A DNA stretch of 64,000 bases, taken from assembly GCF_019797825.1 (NCBI RefSeq), contig NZ_CP081855.1:62001-126000 (forward strand). The letters run 5' to 3'. The position numbers and the translations under genes are program-made. This document shows positions 27,484 through 38,268 of the stretch, one piece after another; within the stretch, counting starts at the first letter, position 1; every line of letters begins with the position of its first letter. A model generated the notes under the pieces. That model was not told the origin of the DNA. It saw only the letters and a program-made list of their open reading frames with translations, and ran no database searches. The stretch is from Limosilactobacillus panis. Lineage in GTDB: Bacteria; Bacillota; Bacilli; Lactobacillales; Lactobacillaceae.

Positions 27484-27846
27484 CGGCATATTGCAGTGAG
27501 AGAGCAATAAAAGATTAAAGCTAAAATCGTTTAGTGGCAGTGCTTGTACACTAAAAAAGGCGTAAAAATACTGATGAGAATGATCGATATAATCTAATAA
27601 AATCAGAGCAAAGAGAAAAGGCAACCAACGTATAATCCACGTTGATTGCTTTTTTTATATTAGTATAAACAGTGAGTGATTAAAACAGTAGTAAACAGCA
27701 AAACCGTCGTTTTTAATTTCCACTACTAAGTTTTGTTTATTTTGAATTAAAAAATGGTATTGACATAGGGATATTACCTCATACCAATACCAGAATTTGT
27801 GAAGTCTCGGAAAAACTTTTTCTGACTACACTACCTTTGCTGATGA
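27484..27846. other. Intergenic region between convergent cobT and the D-LDH gene
   Basis: This 363-base AT-rich interval separates two convergent genes. It contains the terminator at 27620-27657, an inverted pair GGTATTG / CAATACC near 27755-27790, and a weak hairpin around 27805-27830 that may end the reverse-strand transcript. I see no gene. Confidence 0.5.
27620..27657 (+). terminator. Intrinsic terminator of the cob operon
   Basis: GCAACCAACGT (27621-27631) pairs with ACGTTGATTGC (27639-27649, one mismatch), flanked by AAAAG on the left and seven T on the right (27650-27656). It lies about 140 bases after cobT. Confidence 0.8.
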
Positions 27847-29363
<1,517 letters not shown>

Positions 29364-30071
29364 ATGCATGGCTTTATTGGTGAATTTTTCGGTACCATGA
29401 TTTTAATTCTAATTGGTGCCGGTACTTGCTGCAGTAATAACCTCAATAAGAGCTATGGAAAGGGCAGTGGTTGGCTGTTTATCTGTACATCATGGGGGTT
29501 AGCTGTTACGATGGGTGTTTACGTGGCTGGTAGTTTGGGGTCCTTGGGACACCTTAACCCGGCCGTTACGATTCCATTTGCAATCTTTGGCCTCTTCCCA
29601 TGGAGTAATGTTATTCCTTATCTCCTTGGACAATTCCTGGGCGCATTTATTGGCGCAGCACTAGTTATTTTTCATTTCTGGCCACAATTCAAGGCGACAA
29701 AGACGGATGCTGACGGAAATAACGTTAGTGACTTTGCTACCCGTCCAGCAATTAACAACCCATTTTTCAACTTCCTTTCAGAAGTTATTGCCACCTTTGC
29801 CTTTGTATTCATGCTCTTAAACCTTGGTAATTTCACCCAAGGATTAAAGCCATTCATTGTTGGTTTAGTAATCATGATTGTTGGTACTGGTTTAGGGACA
29901 ACTACTGGGTTCGCCTTGAACCCCGCTCGTGATTGGGGACCGCGCTTTGCCTACACAATTTTGCCAGTACCTAATAAAGCATCAGGTGAATGGGGCTACT
30001 CATGGGTTCCAATGTTTGGTCCACTAATTGGTGGCTGCATTGCCTGTGCTATTCAAGCGCTGTTAGTTTAA
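29364..30071 (+). CDS. pduF: Glycerol / propanediol diffusion facilitator
   Basis: This 235-residue aquaglyceroporin has both pore motifs, NPA at 65-67 and NPARD at 186-190, with six hydrophobic segments. The aspartate after the second motif marks the glycerol-conducting branch. It supplies substrate for PduCDE. A terminator follows, and it is transcribed away from the targeted D-LDH gene. Confidence 0.92.
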   Translation: MHGFIGEFFGTMILILIGAGTCCSNNLNKSYGKGSGWLFICTSWGLAVTMGVYVAGSLGSLGHLNPAVTIPFAIFGLFPWSNVIPYLLGQFLGAFIGAALVIFHFWPQFKATKTDADGNNVSDFATRPAINNPFFNFLSEVIATFAFVFMLLNLGNFTQGLKPFIVGLVIMIVGTGLGTTTGFALNPARDWGPRFAYTILPVPNKASGEWGYSWVPMFGPLIGGCIACAIQALLV

Positions 30072-30104
30072 AGCGTCTATTCATTTGAATATTCAAGAGT
30101 TAAT

Positions 30105-30135
30105 AAAGAGACTGGCCAGTTCCTAGTCTCTTTTT
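30105..30135 (+). terminator. Intrinsic terminator after pduF
   Basis: AAAGAGACT (30105-30113) pairs with AGTCTCTTT (30125-30133) over an 11-base loop, followed by further T. It separates pduF from the eutJ-like gene, though read-through may supply the latter. Confidence 0.75.
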
Positions 30136-30155
30136 AGTAAGTGAGGTTATTCCTA

Positions 30156-31010
30156 ATGAAGAATGGAGAGTTATTGGAGCAGAGCAACAAGCAACTTGCT
30201 CACTTCGAAAAGCTAGTAAATAAGGACCATGTACTTACGGATGAACAAAAGAAGAGTCTAAAAACGCAAAAACTAAAGGTGGGGGTCGACCTCGGGACCT
30301 CTTCAATTGTTTTGACAGTTTTAGATAAAAACAGCCACATTATCTATGGTGATTTTGAGTATGATCACGCTGTGCAGGACGGAATTGTGGTTAATTACAT
30401 GGATTCTGTCAATATCTTGCGCCGCCTGAAGAAAAAGGCCGAGGAAAATATTGGAGTTGAGTTGACAACGGCCGCGGGTGCAATTCCGCCCAAGACAGGT
30501 GAGAAGAGCAGTAAGGTTGTTGCTAACGTTATTGAAGAAGCGGGATTTACCTGCACCAACGTTGTTGACGAACCGACTGCGGCAGCAACCTTTTTAAAGA
30601 TTAAAAATGGCACGGTTGTTGACATTGGTGGTGGTACAACCGGAATTACCATCTTCAAGAATAAAAAAATTCAGACGGTAATTGATGAGCCCACCGGTGG
30701 TTTCCATATGACACTTGTTCTCGGTGGTCGCTATAAAATTAAGAATGAAGAGGCAGAGAAATTGAAACGGAATAAGGACCGTGAGGAGGAGGTTTATACA
30801 GTTATTCGCCCGGTTGTTGAAAAAATGGCAACTATTGTTGAAAAGCTGGGTAGCCAGGTTGAGGACCCAGTAATAGTTGTAGGTGGGGCAACGAATTTTA
30901 CCGAATTTACGACAACCTTTTCCAAAGTTTTAGGGCGGAAAGTGTATAAACCACTTTACCCGCAATTTGTGACGCCATTAGGAATTGCCTTATGTGATCA
31001 TGCTAAGTAG
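30156..31010 (+). CDS. eutJ: EutJ-like Hsp70-fold chaperone protein
   Basis: This 284-residue protein has the actin/Hsp70 ATPase pattern: LKVGVDLGTSSIVLTVLD (phosphate 1), VVDEPTAAATFL, VVDIGGGTTGITIF (phosphate 2) and VVVGGATNFTEF. EutJ-family proteins occur in ethanolamine and diol microcompartment loci, and their exact role is not settled. GAGG upstream supports ATG 30156. It is convergent with pocR, with a shared terminator between. Confidence 0.85.
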   Translation: MKNGELLEQSNKQLAHFEKLVNKDHVLTDEQKKSLKTQKLKVGVDLGTSSIVLTVLDKNSHIIYGDFEYDHAVQDGIVVNYMDSVNILRRLKKKAEENIGVELTTAAGAIPPKTGEKSSKVVANVIEEAGFTCTNVVDEPTAAATFLKIKNGTVVDIGGGTTGITIFKNKKIQTVIDEPTGGFHMTLVLGGRYKIKNEEAEKLKRNKDREEEVYTVIRPVVEKMATIVEKLGSQVEDPVIVVGGATNFTEFTTTFSKVLGRKVYKPLYPQFVTPLGIALCDHAK

Positions 31011-31013
31011 TAC

Positions 31014-31049
31014 AAAAGGTCAGGAAAATTTGCGTTTTCCTGACCTTTT
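31014..31049. terminator. Bidirectional terminator between eutJ and pocR
   Basis: AAAAGGTCAGGAAAA (31014-31028) pairs with TTTTCCTGACCTTTT (31035-31049). The 15-base stem carries A- and T-runs on both sides, so it can end transcripts from either direction. Confidence 0.88.
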
Positions 31050-31074
31050 GATTTTTTAAATTGTTTTACGAACG

Positions 31075-32154
31075 CTAGAAGTTCTCTATCCCAGTGTAAA
31101 TCCATTGAATAACTGATTTATCACCTACTGAAACGTCTACTGGTGACGTGGTGGGTTGTATACAGTTAACGGTATAAATCCACCCATTATTCTCATCACT
31201 ACTTAAATCGCCAATTGCGTAAACGTATGTGGAGTCACTGAGGTCCTGTGTTTTAAAATCAATTCCCTTATCATCGAAGAATTTTTGCGAAACGGTATAT
31301 ACTGACGGATCCTTGAGCCAGGAGAGGTCTCGGGAAATTGTGTAAATTTTCTTTATCTTTTTGTTTCGCATCCGGTATTTGGAAGGCGTCATCCCACACT
31401 TTTGCTTGAAGATTTTAGTGAAGTAACTCGCCTGTGAAAAGCCGAGACGGTGAGAAAGTTCATTAATCGGTGCAACAGATAAGGCCAGGCGCTCCTGGGC
31501 AAGGGCAACTTTTCGGATATTAATGTAGTCAATGAAGTTGACGTTGAAGTAGTTCTTAAACAACCGACTGAGGTATGAAGGTGAGAGGTAAGCATGTTGG
31601 GCAATGTCCTCAAGAGTTAGGGGCTTACTGATGTTAGCGTTGATGTACTTAAGCACGTTAACAAAGTTTTTATCAACATTAACAACCTTGCCCTTATCGT
31701 GCTTGTTAATGATATGAAGCTTGTGGTGCGCATCTTTTGAAGTGGTTGAATCGCTAATTAAACTAAGACCACCTATGTAGTTTTGAAGTTCACGCGGATC
31801 AAGTGCATTGAGCACCATCAGATGGTGGAAATTCCCTTGGTCCAGACGCCCACTTGTACTGTCGAGGTAACTCCGGTACATCATTACCTGTTCCTTTAAA
31901 GTACTACTTACATTCAGGATGAAGAAACCGGACAGTGCATTGTCCAGAATAACTGGGAAAGCTGTTACTTTTTTAAAATTGACATGAGTGAGGTAATTAT
32001 AGATGTCTTGTGAAGTGTTCAATATTTGGTGGCCGCTAATTATCATTTTATTTGTTGAATAAAAAAATAATTCAACGTTCGTTAAGGTTGAAAATGTAAT
32101 GATTAACTTTTGAATGGTATTGGTGTCCTTTGGTAAAAAAGTAGCCTCTTGCAT
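31075..32154 (-). CDS. pocR: PocR-like AraC-family regulator with C-terminal DUF4430 (transcobalamin-like) domain
   Basis: This 359-residue activator candidate for pdu/cob genes. Residues 1 to about 130 resemble the PocR ligand domain. Residues 168-262 hold two AraC helix-turn-helix units (LTLEDIAQHAYLSPSYLSRL and INELSHRLGFSQASYFTKIF, then MTPSKYR). The last ~75 residues are extra: VYTVSQKFFDDKGIDF, YVYAIGDL, NGWIYTVN and VGDKSVIQWIYTG fit the DUF4430 / transcobalamin C-terminal pattern. That fusion is unusual for AraC proteins. It is divergent from pduA, the usual arrangement for pocR. Confidence 0.87.
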   Translation of the reverse strand: MQEATFLPKDTNTIQKLIITFSTLTNVELFFYSTNKMIISGHQILNTSQDIYNYLTHVNFKKVTAFPVILDNALSGFFILNVSSTLKEQVMMYRSYLDSTSGRLDQGNFHHLMVLNALDPRELQNYIGGLSLISDSTTSKDAHHKLHIINKHDKGKVVNVDKNFVNVLKYINANISKPLTLEDIAQHAYLSPSYLSRLFKNYFNVNFIDYINIRKVALAQERLALSVAPINELSHRLGFSQASYFTKIFKQKCGMTPSKYRMRNKKIKKIYTISRDLSWLKDPSVYTVSQKFFDDKGIDFKTQDLSDSTYVYAIGDLSSDENNGWIYTVNCIQPTTSPVDVSVGDKSVIQWIYTGIENF

Positions 32155-32372
32155 TATTTGTAACCCCTATCATGATAAAAAATATAACATCCTATATCGC
32201 TATTTTATTACAAAATTATGATTAATTGAATAATTTTTAGCTCTATTTTGTCATTTTGCACTATTTAGTTGTTTAGGGACAACAATATAGGACAACCAAT
32301 ATGTTATAAAATGAACATGTATCAAGTGGTAAGCGCTTTCGCTTATTAGATTTTATGCTAGGAGGCTTTCTT
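32155..32372. promoter_or_regulatory. pduA promoter: pocR-pduA divergent promoter region
   Basis: This region drives the pdu operon. From left to right: a direct repeat GGGACAACAATATA (from 32277) and GGACAACCAATATG (from 32290), a TATAAA box at about 32304-32309, and the 32314-32342 segment shared with pduF that ends in a cre-like core. The repeat is placed where an AraC activator would bind next to a -35 region; the cre-like box is downstream of the likely start of transcription, fitting roadblock repression. These roles are inferred. Confidence 0.6.
32314..32342 (+). promoter_or_regulatory. cre-like site within the pdu-shared motif
   Basis: GGTAAGCGCTTTCGC at the right end matches the cre core (AAGCGCTTTC) with mismatches only at the outer positions. 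The left part, AACATGTATCAAGTG, is repeated upstream of pduF in the opposite orientation, so a second factor may share the site. Confidence 0.6.
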
Positions 32373-32651
32373 ATGGATCAAGAAGCACTTGGACTGATTG
32401 AAACCAAGGGATTAGTTGCTTCAATCGAAGCTGCCGATTCAATGGTAAAGGCTGCTAATGTTACTTTAGTTGGTCAAGAAAAGATTGGTCGCGGATTAGT
32501 TACAGTTATGGTACGTGGGGATGTTGGTGCCGTTAAAGCTGCCGTCGAAGCTGGTGTACAAGCTGCTGAAAATATTGGTGAAGTACATTCAAGCTATGTA
32601 ATTCCTCGTCCACAAGCAGACATCGAAAAGATTTTGCCACACAAGGAATAG
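32373..32651 (+). CDS. pduA: Microcompartment shell protein PduA (BMC-H)
   Basis: This 92-residue hexameric shell protein. [20 protein letters not shown] and [22 protein letters not shown] are classic BMC-domain segments, and it lines pores for diol and glycerol passage. AGGAGG at 32360-32365 places the start at ATG 32373. First gene of the pdu operon. Very close in sequence to PduJ at 39247. Confidence 0.95.
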   Translation: MDQEALGLIETKGLVASIEAADSMVKAANVTLVGQEKIGRGLVTVMVRGDVGAVKAAVEAGVQAAENIGEVHSSYVIPRPQADIEKILPHKE

Positions 32652-32714
32652 TTGAAAACCCCAGAGTTGGGGCCTGATATTAGATAGTTGTTTATAGTCA
32701 GGAGGCAATTTTAT

Positions 32715-33434
32715 ATGAATGACTTTCTGAATTCTACTAGTACTGTTCCAGAGTTTGTCGGTGCTAGCAAAGCGGGAGACACGATTGGGTTAGTTATCCC
32801 AAGTGTTGACCAAGCATTATTAGACAAGCTGCACGTTAATAAGCAGTACAAGACACTTGGAATTATTAGTGACCGGACAGGTGCCGGTCCACAAATCATG
32901 GCGATGGATGAAGGTGTCAAGGCAACTAATATGGACACCATTGACGTTGAATGGCCACGTGATACTAAGGGTGGCGGTGGCCATGGTTCTTTGATTATTG
33001 TTGGTGGGGACGACCCTGCTGATGCTCGTCAAGCGGTTCAAGTTGCGCTTGATAACATTCACCGGACAATGGGCGATGTTTACAACTCACCTGCTGGCCA
33101 CCTTGAATTGCAGTTCACCGCACGTGCTTCTAACTGTGCCCGTGTTGGTTTAGGTGCTGTTGAGGGCAAAGCATTTGGTTTGATTTGTGGATGCCCATCG
33201 GGAATTGGTCTTGTAATGGCTGATAAAGCTTTGAAGACAGCTGGCGTTGAGCCAATTGCATTCAGTACACCAAGTCATGGTACTAGCTTCTCAAACGAAG
33301 GTAGTTTAACCATTACTGGTGACTCGGGTGCCGTTCGTCAAGCGGTAATGGCTGGTCGTGAAATTGGTTTGAAGCTATTAGGCGAACTCGCAGGTAGCGA
33401 ACCGAAGAATGATTTCCCATCTTATATTAAGTAG
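32715..33434 (+). CDS. pduB: Microcompartment shell protein PduB (BMC-T)
   Basis: This 239-residue protein holds two permuted BMC domains and forms trimers in the facets. FVGASKAGDTIGLVIPSVD and SNCARVGLGAVEGKAFGLI are characteristic. It is shorter at the N-terminus than the ~270-residue Salmonella form, whose extension links shell to cargo. AGGAGG at 32700-32705 supports ATG 32715. Confidence 0.94.
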   Translation: MNDFLNSTSTVPEFVGASKAGDTIGLVIPSVDQALLDKLHVNKQYKTLGIISDRTGAGPQIMAMDEGVKATNMDTIDVEWPRDTKGGGGHGSLIIVGGDDPADARQAVQVALDNIHRTMGDVYNSPAGHLELQFTARASNCARVGLGAVEGKAFGLICGCPSGIGLVMADKALKTAGVEPIAFSTPSHGTSFSNEGSLTITGDSGAVRQAVMAGREIGLKLLGELAGSEPKNDFPSYIK

Positions 33435-33460
33435 TAAGTTCTAAGAGGAGGAACTACTTT

Positions 33461-35137
33461 ATGAAACGTCAAAAACGATTTGAAGCATTGAAAAAGCGGC
33501 CGATTCATAAAGATACATTCGTTGATGAATGGCCAGATGAAGGATTTGTTGCAATGATGGGTCCTAATGACCCTAAGCCAAGTATCAAAGTTGAAAATGG
33601 TGTCATCACTGAAATGGATGGCAAGAAGCGTGAAGACTTTGATTTGATTGACTTATACATTGCAAAGTACGCCATCAATATTGACAACGTTGAAAAGGTT
33701 ATGGCAACTGATTCAACCAAGATTGCACGGATGCTTGTTGATCCGAACGTATCACGGGATGAAGTTTTGAAGTACACTTCTGCTTTAACCCCAGCTAAAG
33801 CCGAAGAAGTTATCAGTAAGCTTGACTTCGGTGAAATGATTATGGGTGTTAAGAAGATGCGTCCACGGTACAAGCCAGCAAACCAGTGTCACGTTACCAA
33901 CACTGTTGATAACCCAGTAGAAATTGCTGCTGATGCTGCCGAAGCTGCTCTTCGTGGCTTCCCAGAGCAAGAAACTACTACTGCGGTTGCTCGTTACGCA
34001 CCGTTCAACGCCATTTCGATTCTGGTTGGTTCACAAACTGGACGTCCAGGTGTTCTTACCCAATGTTCAGTCGAAGAAGCTACTGAACTTCAACTAGGAA
34101 TGCGTGGGTTCACTGCTTATGCCGAAACCATTTCTGTTTATGGTACTGACCGTGTATTTACCGATGGTGACGATACTCCATGGTCTAAAGGATTCTTGGC
34201 ATCATGCTATGCATCACGTGGTTTGAAGATGCGGTTTACTTCAGGTGCCGGTTCAGAAGTCTTGATGGGTTACCCAGAAGGTAAGTCAATGCTTTACCTT
34301 GAAGCTCGTTGTATCTTACTTACCAAGGGTTCCGGTGTTCAAGGCCTGCAAAACGGTGCTGTAAGTTGTATTTCGATGCCGGGTGCCGTTCCTAATGGTT
34401 TACGTGAAGTCCTTGGTGAAAACCTTCTTTGCATGATGTGCGATATCGAATGTGCTTCTGGTTGTGACCAGACATTCTCAGCATCAGACATGCGGCGGAC
34501 TGAACGGTTTATGGGTCAATTCATCGGTGGTACTGACTACATTTGTTCTGGATACGCTGCCGAAGATAACTATGATAACACCTTTGCCGGATCAAACACC
34601 GATGTCAATGACTATGATGATATGTACGTCATGGAACGTGACCTTGGTCAAAACTATGGTATTCACCCAGTAAGTGAAGAAGATGTTATTAAGATCCGGA
34701 ACAAGGCTGCTAAGGCTCTTCAAGCTGTCTTTGATGCCCTTGGCCTTCCTAAGATTACTGATGAAGAAGTTGAAGCTGCTACCTATGCAAATACTCATGA
34801 TGATATGCCAAAGCGTGACATGGTTGCAGATATGAAGGCTGCTCAAAACATGATGGACCGTGGCATTACCGCGATTGACCTTATCAAGGCATTAGCTGAT
34901 AATGGTTATCCTGAAGTTGCTCAAGCTATCCTTGACCTTCAAAAGCAAAAGGTTTGCGGTGACTACCTTCAAACTTCATCAATCTTTGATAGCAAGTGGA
35001 ACGTTAACTCAGCTGTCAACAATCCAAACACTTATCAAGGACCAGGTACAGGTTATCGTCTATATGAAGATAAAGATGAATGGAAGAAGATTAAGGCTCT
35101 TCCATGGGCTCTTGATCCTGAACATCTAAAACTGTAA
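33461..35137 (+). CDS. pduC: Glycerol / propanediol dehydratase large subunit
   Basis: This 558-residue B12-dependent catalytic subunit turns glycerol into 3-hydroxypropionaldehyde and 1,2-propanediol into propanal. The start RQKRFEALKKRPIHKDTFVDEWPDEGFVAM, split here only for brevity as KRFEALKKRP and DEWPDEGFVAM, is typical, as are QETTTAVARYAPFNA and ETISVYGTDRVFTDGDDTP. Full length. GAGGAGGAAC lies upstream. It lacks its own targeting peptide and relies on PduD. Confidence 0.96.
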   Translation: MKRQKRFEALKKRPIHKDTFVDEWPDEGFVAMMGPNDPKPSIKVENGVITEMDGKKREDFDLIDLYIAKYAINIDNVEKVMATDSTKIARMLVDPNVSRDEVLKYTSALTPAKAEEVISKLDFGEMIMGVKKMRPRYKPANQCHVTNTVDNPVEIAADAAEAALRGFPEQETTTAVARYAPFNAISILVGSQTGRPGVLTQCSVEEATELQLGMRGFTAYAETISVYGTDRVFTDGDDTPWSKGFLASCYASRGLKMRFTSGAGSEVLMGYPEGKSMLYLEARCILLTKGSGVQGLQNGAVSCISMPGAVPNGLREVLGENLLCMMCDIECASGCDQTFSASDMRRTERFMGQFIGGTDYICSGYAAEDNYDNTFAGSNTDVNDYDDMYVMERDLGQNYGIHPVSEEDVIKIRNKAAKALQAVFDALGLPKITDEEVEAATYANTHDDMPKRDMVADMKAAQNMMDRGITAIDLIKALADNGYPEVAQAILDLQKQKVCGDYLQTSSIFDSKWNVNSAVNNPNTYQGPGTGYRLYEDKDEWKKIKALPWALDPEHLKL

Positions 35138-35160
35138 TGAAATAAGTGGGAGGTATTTTT

Positions 35161-35859
35161 ATGGCTGATATTGATGAGAACTTAGTACGACAGATAGTAC
35201 AAGAAGTTCTAGCACAAACAAAGAATGTCGATACACCAATTGATTTTGGTAAAAATAGTTCTACAGCAACTGCCACTAAGCAACAAGCTAACAGTAAAGC
35301 AGTCCCTGAAAAGAAAGTTGACTGGTTCCAACCAGTAGGTGAGGCTAAGCCAGGTTACTCGAAGGATGAAGTTGTAATTGCTGTTGGGCCAGCATTTGCA
35401 ACTGTTCTTGATAAAACGATGACTGGTGTTCCCCACAAGGAAGTTCTTCGTCAGGTAATTGCCGGAATTGAAGAAGAAGGGCTTAAGGCACGGGTTGTTA
35501 AAGTCTACCGGACTTCAGATGTTGGTTTCATGGCTGTCCAAGGTGATCACCTATCTGGATCAGGAATTGCTGTCGGTATCCAATCCAAGGGTACGGCAAT
35601 CATTCACCAAAAGGATGAAGACCCACTGAGTAACTTGGAATTGTTCCCACAAGCTCCAGTTTTGACTCCAGAAACATTCCGGGCAATTGGTAAGAATGCG
35701 GCAATGTACGCTAAGGGCGAGACTCCTGAACCAGTTCCAGCAGTTAACGATGCCTTAGCACGTGCTCACTACCAAGCAATTGCTGCCATTATGCACATTC
35801 GGGAAACCCACCAAGTAGTTGTTGGTAAGCCTGAAGAAGAAATTAAGGTAACATTTTAA
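35161..35859 (+). CDS. pduD: Glycerol / propanediol dehydratase medium subunit, with encapsulation peptide
   Basis: This 232-residue subunit begins with an amphipathic helix, [14 protein letters not shown], and a polar linker to about residue 45; in PduD this segment directs the enzyme into the compartment. The body has [14 protein letters not shown] [16 protein letters not shown] and [26 protein letters not shown] before ATG 35161 sets the start. The helix closely resembles that of the D-LDH homologue at 27847. Confidence 0.95.
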   Translation: MADIDENLVRQIVQEVLAQTKNVDTPIDFGKNSSTATATKQQANSKAVPEKKVDWFQPVGEAKPGYSKDEVVIAVGPAFATVLDKTMTGVPHKEVLRQVIAGIEEEGLKARVVKVYRTSDVGFMAVQGDHLSGSGIAVGIQSKGTAIIHQKDEDPLSNLELFPQAPVLTPETFRAIGKNAAMYAKGETPEPVPAVNDALARAHYQAIAAIMHIRETHQVVVGKPEEEIKVTF

Positions 35860-35873
35860 CGGGAGGCAGAACA

Positions 35874-36389
35874 ATGAGCGAAATTGACGATTTAGTTAAA
35901 AAGATAACTCAGCAACTTGGAGAGCAATCCACCAGTGCTGCTAGTTCAAAGACAGGGACCACTTCTGTTCCGGATAACATGGGCAGAAATGATTACCCAC
36001 TTTATGGCAAGCACCGTAACCTGGTAAAAACACCAACAGGCAAGAACCTTGACGACATTAATCTAAATAGTATTAAGAATGACCAAATCAAGGGTGACGA
36101 AATGCGGATTACCCCTGAGGCATTGAAGATGCAAGGTGAAATTGCTGCTTCAGCTGGTCGTCCTGCTATTCAAAAGAACTTCCAACGGGCTGCTGAATTA
36201 ACTAAGGTTCCAGATGCTCGGTTACTGCAAATGTACAATGCTTTACGGCCATACCGTTCCAGCAAGCAAGATCTTCTTGATATTGCTGATGAACTCCGTA
36301 ACAAGTACAACGCTCCAATCTGTGCTGCTTGGTTTGAAGAAGCCGCTAAGTACTACGAAAGCCGGAAGAAGCTTAAGGGCGACAACTAG
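35874..36389 (+). CDS. pduE: Glycerol / propanediol dehydratase small subunit
   Basis: This 171-residue subunit also starts with a targeting-type helix (DLVKKITQQLGEQS) and a Ser/Thr linker. The body begins NDYPLYGKHRNLVKTPTG and includes FQRAAELTKVPDARLLQMY and ALRPYRSSKQDLLDIADEL, typical of small diol dehydratase subunits. GGGAGGC lies eight bases upstream. Confidence 0.95.
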   Translation: MSEIDDLVKKITQQLGEQSTSAASSKTGTTSVPDNMGRNDYPLYGKHRNLVKTPTGKNLDDINLNSIKNDQIKGDEMRITPEALKMQGEIAASAGRPAIQKNFQRAAELTKVPDARLLQMYNALRPYRSSKQDLLDIADELRNKYNAPICAAWFEEAAKYYESRKKLKGDN

Positions 36390-36417
36390 TATTGAAATAG
36401 AGTAGGGAGTTTTAGTT

Positions 36418-38268
36418 ATGGCAACGGAAAAAGTTATTGGTGTTGATATTGGAAATTCTTCAACGGAAGTTGCCTTAGCCGATGTTGCTGACAATGGTGA
36501 CGTGAATGTTATTAATTCTGGAATAGCGGCCACTACTGGTATTAAAGGAACTAAACAGAACCTTGTCGGCATTCGGAATTCAATTAATCAAGTATTGAAA
36601 AAGTCTAATCTTTCAATCGATGACATTGATTTAATCCGAATTAACGAAGCAACACCAGTTATTGGTGACGTGGCGATGGAAACCATTACGGAAACTATCG
36701 TTACGGAATCAACGATGATTGGCCATAATCCTGATACGCCTGGTGGACGCGGAACTGGAGCAGGGTACACCGTCCCCCTTCTTGAGCTAGCTAATAAGAC
36801 TGATAAGAGCAAGCCATACATTGTGGTTGTTCCAAAGCAGGTCGACTTTGAAGATGCTGCTAAGTTAATTAATGCTTACGTTGCAGCTGGTTATAAGATT
36901 ACAGCGGCAATCTTGCAAAACGATGATGGTGTTTTAATTGATAATCGGTTAAATAAGATGATTCCAATTGTCGATGAAGTTGCCATGATTGACAAGGTTC
37001 CTCTTAACATGCTGGCAGCGGTTGAGGTTGCCGGGCCTGGACAAGTAATTTCACAACTGTCTAACCCTTATGGTATTGCAACGCTGTTCAGCTTGACGCC
37101 AGAGGAAACGAAGAATATCGTGCCTATTTCACGGGCATTGATTGGTAACCGTTCCGCAGTGGTTATTAAGACCCCAGCTGGGGATGTTAAAGCGCGGGTA
37201 ATTCCTGCAGGTAAGATTAACATCACTGGCACGAATGGTGAGCATGAAGACGTTGATGTTGCTGCCGGATCCGACAAAATTATGGATACTGTTTCCGATT
37301 TCCGGTCGATTCAGGATATCACTGGTGAGTCGGGTACTAATGTTGGCGGAATGCTTGAGAAAGTCCGTCAGACAATGGCCGACTTAACTGGCAAGCAAAA
37401 CAAGGATATTGCAATTCAAGATTTGCTGGCGGTTGACACCCAAGTACCTGTTAAGGTCCGGGGTGGACTTGCTGGTGAATTCTCAAACGAATCAGCGGTT
37501 GGGATTGCGGCAATGGTTAAGTCAGACCACCTACAAATGGAAATGATTGCCAAGTTAATCGAACAGGAATTCCACACAAAGGTTGAAATTGGTGGGGCAG
37601 AAGTTGAATCTGCCATCCGTGGGGCGCTGACTACTCCAGGGACCACAAAGCCAATTGCTATCCTTGACCTCGGTGCTGGTTCGACCGATGCTTCAATTAT
37701 TAATAAGGAGAACAAGACGGTTGCTATTCACCTGGCTGGTGCCGGTGACATGGTAACAATGATTATCAACTCCGAGTTAGGGCTTGAAGATCCATACCTA
37801 GCTGAAGACATTAAACGTTATCCACTAGCAAAGGTTGAGAACCTGTTCCAGATTCGTCATGAGGATGGCTCAGTTCAATTCTTTGATAAGCCACTGGATT
37901 CAGGACTATTTGCCCGAGTTGTTGTTATTAAGCCGGAAGGATACGAACCAATTCCAGGAAATCCAAGCATTGAAAAGGTTAAGATGATTCGACAATCCGC
38001 TAAGAAACGTGTCTTTGTAACAAATGCTATTCGGGCCTTACGGATTGTTAGTCCAACTGGTAATATCCGGGATATCCCATATGTTGTTATCGTTGGTGGT
38101 TCCGCCCTTGACTTTGAAATTCCACAACTGGTTACGGATGAGCTTGCTCACTATAACCTTGTTGCTGGTCGAGGAAACGTTCGAGGTGTCGAAGGTCCAC
38201 GGAACGCTGTTGCTACTGGATTAGTACTACGGTATGGAGAGGAAAGAAGGAAGCAGCATGAGAACTGA
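36418..38268 (+). CDS. pduG: Diol dehydratase reactivase large subunit
   Basis: This 616-residue ATP-dependent chaperone-like protein removes damaged cobalamin from inactivated dehydratase. VIGVDIGNSSTEVALADV and AILDLGAGSTDASII are the Hsp70-type phosphate motifs, and TPGGRGTGAGYTVPL is a DhaF/PduG block. Full length. Its end overlaps pduH by 11 bases. Confidence 0.95.
   Translation: MATEKVIGVDIGNSSTEVALADVADNGDVNVINSGIAATTGIKGTKQNLVGIRNSINQVLKKSNLSIDDIDLIRINEATPVIGDVAMETITETIVTESTMIGHNPDTPGGRGTGAGYTVPLLELANKTDKSKPYIVVVPKQVDFEDAAKLINAYVAAGYKITAAILQNDDGVLIDNRLNKMIPIVDEVAMIDKVPLNMLAAVEVAGPGQVISQLSNPYGIATLFSLTPEETKNIVPISRALIGNRSAVVIKTPAGDVKARVIPAGKINITGTNGEHEDVDVAAGSDKIMDTVSDFRSIQDITGESGTNVGGMLEKVRQTMADLTGKQNKDIAIQDLLAVDTQVPVKVRGGLAGEFSNESAVGIAAMVKSDHLQMEMIAKLIEQEFHTKVEIGGAEVESAIRGALTTPGTTKPIAILDLGAGSTDASIINKENKTVAIHLAGAGDMVTMIINSELGLEDPYLAEDIKRYPLAKVENLFQIRHEDGSVQFFDKPLDSGLFARVVVIKPEGYEPIPGNPSIEKVKMIRQSAKKRVFVTNAIRALRIVSPTGNIRDIPYVVIVGGSALDFEIPQLVTDELAHYNLVAGRGNVRGVEGPRNAVATGLVLRYGEERRKQHEN

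Noticed and set aside
33505..33873. Reverse-strand frames inside pduC, pduG and pduQ
   Set aside because: They lie opposite well-conserved genes, have no start signals and no family resemblance.
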